From: DASCNA01 sp036011305
Lineage (GTDB): Bacteria; Verrucomicrobiota; Lentisphaeria; Victivallales; GWF2-38-69
Assembly (NCBI GenBank): GCA_036011305.1
Contig: DASCNA010000242.1
Coordinates: forward strand, 1-31,179
DNA: 31,179 nt
Direction: 5' to 3'
Shown one piece after another: positions 25,908 to 31,179 of this stretch. A program made the position numbers and the translations under genes. Each line of letters starts with the position of its first letter. The stretch's first letter is position 1. The notes below the pieces were generated by a model. The model was not told the origin of the DNA. It saw nothing but the letters and a program-made list of their open reading frames with translations, and searched no databases.

Positions 25908-26747
25908 TTATTCTTCTGAAATTAAAATAGGCTTAGGTAGATACAGTTTATGAATTTTAAGTTTCCTGCCTTTTGCATCAGTAGTATCTGAAAGAGTTCT
26001 GTAGCATTCACTGGATATTTCATACTGCGGATCATTCTTATCATCTGTCCAGGCTAAAACAACTTCTCCAGGTTTTGTAAAACAGCATATATTGTCTACA
26101 TGTCCATTTGTTTCATCTTCAAAAATTCCACGTTTAAGCCATATAACTTTTTCGCCGTTCATGTAATTTTTAAGATAGCCCTCTATTTCTTTTTTGGAAA
26201 GATGAGGATTCCTTCCTTCACTCAGAAGACACTCTTCAGTTGTTAAAATAGTTCCTTCGCCATCAGTATGAATTGAACCGCCTTCTATCACAAAATCTGC
26301 TTTATAACGATCAACTTTTTCAATTTCAAGAATTTTCTGAGCCACCTGGTTATCTTTATCCCATGGAAAATATAAACCGTCAACAAGTCCGCCCCATGCA
26401 TTAAACTCCCAGTCTATACCTCTAATCTTTCCGTGATCATTAATAACAAATGTAGGACCGCAATCTCTAACCCATGAATCATTGTTAGATATTTCTACAA
26501 CTCTCACATTGTCAGGCAGCATTGAACGTGCATTATCATACTGATCTGCATTAACACACACTGTTACCTGTTCAAAACGGTTTATCGCCTTAGCAACTTC
26601 TGTAAAACATTTTTGTGCCGGCTTTCCTCCCAAACGCCAGTTGTCTGTTCTTTGAGGCCATAAAATCCAGCAGGCATCATGTTCGGTAAATTCGGCAGGC
26701 ATCCTAAAACCGTCAGTTTTCGGATTTGATTTTATAGTTACAGCCAT
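25908..26747 (-). CDS. aguA: agmatine deiminase, N-terminal piece ending at in-frame stop
   Basis: 279 residues from an ATG with AAGGAGA six bases upstream. It contains the substrate-binding part of the pentein fold (FRMPAEFTEHDACWILWP, NDSWVRDCGP, AWGGLVDGLYFPWD, EGGSIHTDGEG, and the catalytic His of ETNGHVDN) but stops at ISEE, short of the last strand bearing the catalytic Cys. The gene lies 40 bases after the first APC permease and heads the enzymatic part of the operon. Confidence 0.8.
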   Translation of the reverse strand: MAVTIKSNPKTDGFRMPAEFTEHDACWILWPQRTDNWRLGGKPAQKCFTEVAKAINRFEQVTVCVNADQYDNARSMLPDNVRVVEISNNDSWVRDCGPTFVINDHGKIRGIDWEFNAWGGLVDGLYFPWDKDNQVAQKILEIEKVDRYKADFVIEGGSIHTDGEGTILTTEECLLSEGRNPHLSKKEIEGYLKNYMNGEKVIWLKRGIFEDETNGHVDNICCFTKPGEVVLAWTDDKNDPQYEISSECYRTLSDTTDAKGRKLKIHKLYLPKPILISEE

Positions 26748-26787
26748 TATTACATCTCCTTACTTTTAATTAGAATTATTTATTTCT

Positions 26788-28167
26788 TTAAATTTTTAAT
26801 GGATTTTTTCTGTGTAAATATCTTATAATAAGTTCATTAACAACTATAGTTATTATTAATCCGCTTCCTACCTGATAGAAATATGAATAATCGAAAGGAA
26901 CTCCTGGAACATAGAAAAACAGAATTAATGATAGTATTAATAAAATCATGGGTACATAACTGATTAAGAATATTTTGATTTTGCCGCCTTTTACTTTAAA
27001 TGGACGATCTGCATCAGGATCAATTTTTCTTAATGCACTGAATGATGGAAATAGCAATATATATGACATTAATAAAGTTATGGAACTTAATGAAAAGAGG
27101 TTCCAGAATATATCGCCACTCATACCGTTCATAGCCAAAACATAATAAACAAGAATCAGTATACTGGCAACTATGCCGTTCATGATACCTGCGCCTAATG
27201 TCATATCTGTATTTTTATACTTTGCTGCAAATATTTTAGGAAGGTCATTATTTTTTGCCGCATACATCGATACATAGTTAACTCCGCCTCCCCATGATAC
27301 TAAATTGGCAATTAGAGTAAACATGAATACGATGCCGATAAAACATATAAAATAAGTGGCAAGACTCCCATGACCGAGCATTACATAGAAACTTTCAAGA
27401 ATACCTGTAGAAGGAGACAATTTGCTGACTGGAACTGCTACAAGAATTCCAAATGTAGATAATAGATAGAAAAATGCAATCAGAATGCCGCCCATAATAA
27501 GAGCTTTCGGAATTTCTTTTCCAGGATTTTTCATGTCTCCTGAAACTGTAGCTATAATCTCAAAGCCCATGAAATTAAAAATTATCATAGGTAAAAATCT
27601 CATCCCGTCATTAAAATTAGGTATGAAGTTATGCACGGAAAAATCATTTGCAACACCTTTAGTAAGAGCAATATAAAGACCTATTAATCCTATTGCAACT
27701 AAAACAAAAGCTTTGCATATAGCACCTATATTTAAGATCCATATATTTTCACTTGCTTTGAACATGCATATCCAGACACAACCCCAAATTACAACGAGAG
27801 AAATTATCGAAATCCACAGTGGAGATAACCCTCTTCCGGTCAACTGTTCTATAAACATTGCGAATAACACTCCGGTAGAAGCCATCCAGAATGCATAGTT
27901 TATCCAGTAATACCATGCAACTCTTGCTCCCCATTTATTCCCAAATGCTCTTTTTACCCAGTCGTAGATTCCTCCTTCGTCAGTATATGTGGTTCCTAAT
28001 TCTGCTGTAACTAAACCATATGGATAGAAAAACAGGATTAAAAGGAAAATCCACCAAAATGCAGAAGAGAGCCCTATCGATGCCGTAGGAGCAACTGCAT
28101 CCAGGATGATTACTACGCATACTGACATCAAAACAATGTCAAAAAGCCTTATTTTTTTCTTTTTCAA
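26788..28167 (-). CDS. APC-family amino acid/polyamine antiporter (copy 2)
   Basis: 459 residues with about 12 membrane helices, a paralogue of the permease at 21972-23348 along its whole length: LFDIVLMSVCVVIILDAVAPTAS, ELGTTYTDEGGIYDWVKRAF, WYYWINYAFWMAS, and the same end (FYVPGVPFDYSYFYQVG). First gene of the agmatine operon, so likely the agmatine:putrescine exchanger that imports the substrate and exports the product. Translation starts at a TTG (28167) with the strong site AAGGGGA five bases upstream. TTG start codons usually lower expression, which may limit a transport protein that is toxic in excess. Confidence 0.9.
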   Translation of the reverse strand: MKKKKIRLFDIVLMSVCVVIILDAVAPTASIGLSSAFWWIFLLILFFYPYGLVTAELGTTYTDEGGIYDWVKRAFGNKWGARVAWYYWINYAFWMASTGVLFAMFIEQLTGRGLSPLWISIISLVVIWGCVWICMFKASENIWILNIGAICKAFVLVAIGLIGLYIALTKGVANDFSVHNFIPNFNDGMRFLPMIIFNFMGFEIIATVSGDMKNPGKEIPKALIMGGILIAFFYLLSTFGILVAVPVSKLSPSTGILESFYVMLGHGSLATYFICFIGIVFMFTLIANLVSWGGGVNYVSMYAAKNNDLPKIFAAKYKNTDMTLGAGIMNGIVASILILVYYVLAMNGMSGDIFWNLFSLSSITLLMSYILLFPSFSALRKIDPDADRPFKVKGGKIKIFLISYVPMILLILSLILFFYVPGVPFDYSYFYQVGSGLIITIVVNELIIRYLHRKNPLKI

Positions 28168-28644
28168 TTTGTCCCCTTATTTTTTTAATATTTATAAAAT
28201 TAATAGAAAAATCACATATAATAGAAAAGCAGTAATAATACATAAAGTACGTGAATGAGAGTACTAAAATGGTATTAAAGTCGTGAGTGTTTGTTACGTA
28301 GCGGAGATAAAACCGAGTATGTTGAAAGAGAACAGGAAGCTTAAGCAAAACCTGAAGTAATTAGCACCTATCTGAAATATCTCTTTCATTAACCTATCCT
28401 GATTTATATCATTATCACCAAAGTGTTTATACAATAAACCCATTTTTTTTCAGTGTCAATATTTTTTTTTATAAAATATAATATTTTTAAAGTTTTTTTG
28501 AGAAAATTAACAAGCCTTATCAATCTGTGCAATTATATATAGTATTTAGGAATTAAAAAAATTTGACAAAATTTTATTTTATTATTTAGTACTTAAATTA
28601 TGAATTATATTATTATTTTATAAATAAACTTTAATGAGGTTGGA
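28168..28644. other. 477-base divergent intergenic region with possible leader RNA
   Basis: Between the agmatine operon (leftward) and map (rightward). Most of it is AT-rich, but 28246-28370 is richer in GC and can fold: ACGTA (28296-28300) with TATGT (28318-28322) enclosing CGG/CCG, and CAGG (28333-28336) with CCTG (28351-28354) around GC-TTAA-GC. An operator-like palindrome GTTTAT-ACA-ATAAAC is at 28425-28439. No protein frame here looks real. Orientation of any RNA is unclear; on the minus strand it would be the operon leader. Confidence 0.35.
28563..28591 (+). promoter_or_regulatory. possible promoter of map
   Basis: TTGACA at 28563-28568 is a perfect -35 element. The matching -10 is poor (TTAGTA after 17 bases, or TAGTAC after 18), and the ATG of map is about 55 bases further. 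The assignment rests mainly on the -35 box. Confidence 0.35.
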
Positions 28645-29424
28645 ATGAAACTTAAAAATATAGATGAAATAAAATTGATGAGAGAGGCCGGACTGCTTTT
28701 ATGGGAAACTCATCAGATTGCAAAAAACCTGATGGAATCGGGAGTAACAACAAAAGAGGTGGATACTGCAGTTGAAAGTTTTATCCTTTCTAGAAAAGCA
28801 ATACCTCTATTTAAAGGAGTTCCTGGTGTGGTTCCTTATCCAGGATCAGTCTGTATTTCTATAAATGAGCAAATTGTTCATGGAATGCCATCTAAACGTA
28901 AATTAGAAGAAGGTGATATTGTCAGCCTTGATATTGGAGTAAAAATTAACGGTTGGTGTGCAGATGCTGCAGTAACACACTCAATAGGCGAAGTAGATAA
29001 TGTAAAAGCTAAGCTTGTCAATGTTACTGAAGATGTATTGAGATATGCTATTAAAGAGTTAGGCAATAAGAAATACTGGAGTCAGATTTCAAAGAATATG
29101 CAGAAAACTGTTGAAAATGCAGGATTCTCTGTTGTTAGAGATTTGGTTGGGCATGGAATTGGAACTAGCATGTGGGAACGGCCTCAAGTTGCTAATTATC
29201 ATAGCAGAGAGACAGATGATTTTAGAATTCGTCCTGGGTTGGTAATTGCAGTTGAGCCTATGGTAAATGCAGGAAGTTACAAATTGTGTGTCTTGGAAGA
29301 CGGATGGACAATTTGTACTATTGATGGAAAACCCAGCGCTCATTTTGAACATAGTATTGCCATCACAGAAGATGGACCAATTGTTTTGACTTGTGGACCT
29401 AACGATGAAGGCTGGTCCATGTAA
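28645..29424 (+). CDS. map: type I methionine aminopeptidase
   Basis: 259 residues. The enzyme removes the initiator methionine from new proteins. All five metal ligands are visible: Asp and Asp in VSLDIGVKINGWCADAAVT, His in LVGHGIGTSMWERPQV, Glu in AVEPMVNAGS and Glu in HFEHSIAITEDG. The substrate-binding His of QIVHGMPSK is also present. After HGIG the sequence reads MWERPQVANYHSRETDDF, a little longer than the common MHExPxVPNY. The ATG follows GAGG by five bases. It stands alone, and could be either the housekeeping or a second copy; the window cannot tell. Confidence 0.95.
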   Translation: MKLKNIDEIKLMREAGLLLWETHQIAKNLMESGVTTKEVDTAVESFILSRKAIPLFKGVPGVVPYPGSVCISINEQIVHGMPSKRKLEEGDIVSLDIGVKINGWCADAAVTHSIGEVDNVKAKLVNVTEDVLRYAIKELGNKKYWSQISKNMQKTVENAGFSVVRDLVGHGIGTSMWERPQVANYHSRETDDFRIRPGLVIAVEPMVNAGSYKLCVLEDGWTICTIDGKPSAHFEHSIAITEDGPIVLTCGPNDEGWSM

Positions 29425-29570
29425 TTTTTTAATTGATTTTATTTCTTTATTAGTAATTCATTATTTGTGAGATTATATTGAGTTTATATAATTAGTTTTC
29501 TAAAAGTTTAACTGATTTTATATAAGGTGGGATAGTAAGTTCCGATTTTGTTTTGGGAGAGACAATTACT

Positions 29571-29639
29571 ATGTACTTACTGTTTGATTTATTTTTATAT
29601 TCTTTAAATGGGACAAGTTTATGTATTACACTTCAATAG
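29571..29639 (+). CDS. possible leader peptide overlapping the start of ogt
   Basis: A 22-codon frame (MYLLFDLFLYSLNGTSLCITLQ) begins with ATG nine bases after GGGAGAG and ends 16 bases inside ogt in another frame. The peptide is hydrophobic. It lies in a leader with two mutually exclusive hairpins. This may be chance; I list it because its ribosome site is better than that of ogt itself. Confidence 0.2.
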   Translation: MYLLFDLFLYSLNGTSLCITLQ

Positions 29640-30100
29640 ACACAAAGATGGGAAAACTGCTTATTGTCGGAGATGAAAAAGGAATTCGGAATGTAGACTT
29701 TCAAGGAAAAAGAGGAGCTTTGAAAATCGACAATAATTGGATTGAGGATAAAGATAATGAGGTTCTCAAAGATGCAGTAGAACAACTGGAAGCTTATTTT
29801 GATGGAAGCTTGGAGGAATTTGATCTACCTCTTGCACCTGTAGGCACGCCGTTTCAGGAATCTGTTTGGGGAGCTCTTACAGAAATACCATATGGAAAAC
29901 TTGCCAGTTATAAGGATATTGCTGAGAAAATAGATAATCCAAAAGCCGCCAGAGCTATTGGAGGAGCAAATAATAAAAATCCAATTTCTATAATTATACC
30001 CTGCCATAGAGTTATTGGGGCAAACGGTTATTTGGTAGGATATGGTGGAGGTCTGAGTGTAAAGCAATATCTGCTTAATCTTGAAGGTATAGAGATCTAA
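29621..30100 (+). CDS. ogt: methylated-DNA-protein cysteine methyltransferase
   Basis: 159 residues. It repairs O6-alkylguanine by moving the alkyl group to its own cysteine, in IIPCHRVIGANGYLVGYGGG near the C-terminus. GTPFQESVWGALTEIPYGKLASYKDIA and ARAIGGANNKNP form the DNA-binding helix-turn-helix, including the arginine finger. The N-terminal domain (YYTSIDTKMGKLLIVGDEKG) matches Ogt/AGT proteins that lack the AraC-type Ada sensor domain, so it is the constitutive type. A base-excision glycosylase gene follows 35 bases downstream, giving a small DNA-repair operon. GGGA lies seven bases ahead of the ATG. Confidence 0.95.
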   Translation: MYYTSIDTKMGKLLIVGDEKGIRNVDFQGKRGALKIDNNWIEDKDNEVLKDAVEQLEAYFDGSLEEFDLPLAPVGTPFQESVWGALTEIPYGKLASYKDIAEKIDNPKAARAIGGANNKNPISIIIPCHRVIGANGYLVGYGGGLSVKQYLLNLEGIEI

Positions 30101-30135
30101 AAAATATATAAATGAAATTATAGTTTTTATCGTCA

Positions 30136-30639
30136 ATGAACAAATTAAAAGGTTTTAATCTAGTCGCTGATTTAGATGCTGAAATTTTAATATTAGGATC
30201 AATGCCAAGTGTTGAATCTTTAAAATATCAGCAATACTATGCGCATACTAGAAATCTTTTTTGGCATTTTATGGGAAAAATTTTGGATTTTACTTCTGAC
30301 ATCTCATATGAAAAAAAAATAGATTATCTAACAAAATCAAAGATTGCTTTATGGGACGTTGTACATAAGTGTCACAGAAAAGGTAGTCTTGATTCCAAAA
30401 TAAAACTTGTTGAAGTTAATGATTTCGGGAATTTTTTCTCTAAATATAACAGTATAAGAGCAATTTGTTTTAACGGTAGAAAAGCAGAGGAACTTTTTAA
30501 TAAATATGTAAAGAAGAAATTATTAATAGATCATATAAAATATTATCCTATGCCATCTACAAGTCCTGCAAATGCCTCTATTAATTTTGAAACTAAATTT
30601 AAATATTGGTTGATTTTAAAAACAATTATAACCAAATAA
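30136..30639 (+). CDS. hypoxanthine-DNA glycosylase (UDG superfamily, family 6)
   Basis: 167 residues. EILILGSMPSVESLKYQQYYAH with RNLFWHFMG is the N-terminal active-site block of the DNA-deoxyinosine glycosylase branch of the uracil-DNA glycosylase superfamily. IALWDVVHKCHRKGSLDSKI follows and the C-terminal motif is PMPSTSPANA. In other UDG families the first block is GxDP; here GSMPS is characteristic of family 6. The enzyme removes hypoxanthine (deaminated adenine) to start base-excision repair. Mismatch uracil glycosylase (Mug) is a more distant alternative. No Shine-Dalgarno site is visible, so translation may be coupled to ogt. Confidence 0.88.
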   Translation: MNKLKGFNLVADLDAEILILGSMPSVESLKYQQYYAHTRNLFWHFMGKILDFTSDISYEKKIDYLTKSKIALWDVVHKCHRKGSLDSKIKLVEVNDFGNFFSKYNSIRAICFNGRKAEELFNKYVKKKLLIDHIKYYPMPSTSPANASINFETKFKYWLILKTIITK

Positions 30640-30845
30640 AATAATATCATCACTTTGATATTTATGATCTTCACATTTATCGATTGCCGAAATAGAAGGA
30701 TATATTTATCGTAAATAACTGTATTTAAGTGGCTTAACAAATTTATGTAAAAAAAGCTGTCCAGATGTGAAAAAACTAATTATAAAAAAAGTGTAAAAAA
30801 GTTAATAATTTGATTTGCATATTATAAAAGTTTGTTTAATTTAAG
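30640..30845. other. AT-rich gap before the structured RNA
   Basis: No gene is apparent. A seven-base AT stem (AATATCA 30643-30649 with TGATATT 30656-30662) sits four bases after the glycosylase stop but has no T tract. TATAAA at 30823-30828 and TATTAT at 30820-30825 are possible -10 elements for the RNA that follows; no good -35 accompanies them. Confidence 0.4.
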
Positions 30846-31179
30846 AGTCCCTAGTGTTAAAAGGGCATGGGCAACCATGAAAGTATTAGACGGTTCTTAA
30901 TCGAAAGAGATAGGACCCCTGCATGGGAGACCATGCTGAGCAGGGTAATTAACCATGAGAGTAATCGATTGATTTTTAGGCGCTGCGAGTCGAGGTTTAA
31001 ATCTCGATTCCCCGGGATGGGAAACTTTACGGGGTTCCAGAGCTTGGATATATGGGCAAAAACCCGGTATCAGAGTTTTGAGGATGAGTTTGATAATAAG
31101 ATTAACGCCTTAGACGGATAAACCGGACAAGGGAAGAAGCGGGAAGGCTGAGAGATCAGACCTAAAGTTTCAGCGGCTT
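30846..31179 (+). ncRNA. 5' part of a large structured RNA, class not identified, truncated by window end
   Basis: From about 30846 the sequence changes from roughly 25% GC to about half GC and is packed with stems. CATGG-GCAA-CCATG (30866-30879) is a hairpin with a GNRA tetraloop. GGTTCT (30892-30897) pairs with AGGACC (30912-30917) around a GAAA loop. GCATGG-GAGA-CCATGC (30921-30936) is a second GNRA hairpin, inside CCT/AGG. GAGTCGAG (30987-30994) pairs with CTCGATTC (31003-31010) over eight bases. CCCCG (31010-31014) pairs with CGGGG (31030-31034). GATAT (31047-31051) pairs with GTATC (31067-31071) around GGG/CCC. CCTT/AAGG (31108-31132) encloses CGG/CCG. Several GNRA loops with purine-rich joints are typical of large ornate RNAs and of transposon guide RNAs. 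The strand is inferred from the GNRA loops, which read as such only on plus. An 84-codon frame here shows no protein-like character. Confidence 0.65.

Larger units (their letters stand above)
25647..26747 (-). pseudogene. aguA: agmatine deiminase gene interrupted by one in-frame TAA
   Basis: Read as one frame of 366 codons from 26747 to 25647, this is a complete agmatine deiminase (agmatine to N-carbamoylputrescine plus ammonia) of normal length, except that codon 280 (bases 25910-25908) is TAA. Before it comes LPKPILISEE, after it SGG-VDMIDGTLPRVSGMRLA. Both halves are in the same frame, so there is no indel. Catalytic residues fall on both sides: NDSWVRDCGP, FNAWGG, VIEGGSIHTDGEG and ETNGHVDN before, and the nucleophile Cys (position 356, GGGNIHCITQQQP) after. 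The product of the first half alone would be inactive. At that place the family commonly has Glu, one base from TAA. Explanations are a recent nonsense mutation, a base-call error, readthrough, or reinitiation at the second piece. See the two partial frames. Confidence 0.88.

Noticed and set aside
28318..28360. Small SRP RNA in the divergent gap, due to the CAGG...GAAGC pattern
   Set aside because: The universal GGAA tetraloop and flanking internal loops of 4.5S RNA are missing.
30867..31121. 84-codon open frame over the structured RNA
   Set aside because: It has no ribosome site, a composition rich in Arg, Trp and Phe unlike the neighbours, and it follows hairpin arms; it is a by-product of the GC-rich RNA.
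31141..31179. GGCTGAGAGATCAGACC, similar to the CTGAGA of a TPP riboswitch
   Set aside because: The rest of the TPP aptamer (GGGGTGC before, ACCTGATCTGG-like arm after) is not there in the visible part.
30846..31179. Group II intron 5' end or RNase P RNA
   Set aside because: No GUGYG start and no domain I core for the intron, and none of the conserved RNase P blocks (GAGGAAAGUCC, ACAGAAA).

Overview
The window is an AT-rich (roughly 30% GC by eye) bacterial chromosome segment with short intergenic gaps and Shine-Dalgarno sites such as AAGGAGA and AAGGGGA. Signal peptides, a lipoprotein-like GIN-domain protein, a periplasmic-type 5'-nucleotidase and a long, proteobacterial-style QueF suggest a Gram-negative-type (diderm) cell. 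The phylum cannot be fixed from the sequence alone. I see no phage, transposase or CRISPR genes.

Positions 1-12990 are all on the minus strand. They hold a MORN-repeat protein cut by the window edge, an alpha/beta hydrolase, a SpoIIAA-like protein, a small HAD protein, an antitoxin without a visible toxin, a membrane-bound RsbU/SpoIIE-type phosphatase, an MFS transporter, a small unknown, a SAM methyltransferase, a GDSL esterase, two unrelated flavoproteins (COG2509 and HI0933 types), a HAD sugar phosphatase, a cupin and a membrane-anchored DUF1330 protein. A 7-bp tandem repeat fills the gap between the two flavoprotein genes.

Positions 13132-21908 are on the plus strand: a MATE exporter, QueF (queuosine pathway), ornithine aminotransferase and glutamate decarboxylase as a tight pair ending in a good terminator, a 5'-nucleotidase, a GIN-domain lipoprotein and a GNAT acetyltransferase, again followed by a terminator.

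Positions 21972-28167 (minus strand) form an agmatine deiminase operon: APC permease, agmatine deiminase, putrescine carbamoyltransferase, carbamate kinase, second APC permease. It would turn agmatine into putrescine, ATP, ammonia and CO2. The agmatine deiminase frame is cut by one in-frame TAA ahead of its catalytic cysteine, so the pathway may be broken or the two pieces made separately. Together with the ornithine aminotransferase/GAD pair this is a 12-kb block for arginine-family amino acid and polyamine use and probably acid tolerance.

Positions 28645-30639 (plus strand) hold methionine aminopeptidase and a DNA-repair pair (O6-alkylguanine methyltransferase plus a family 6 hypoxanthine-DNA glycosylase). 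From about 30846 to the end the base composition shifts abruptly to GC-richer sequence full of GNRA-capped hairpins, with no convincing protein. This looks like the 5' part of a large structured RNA that runs out of the window and is the most interesting item here.
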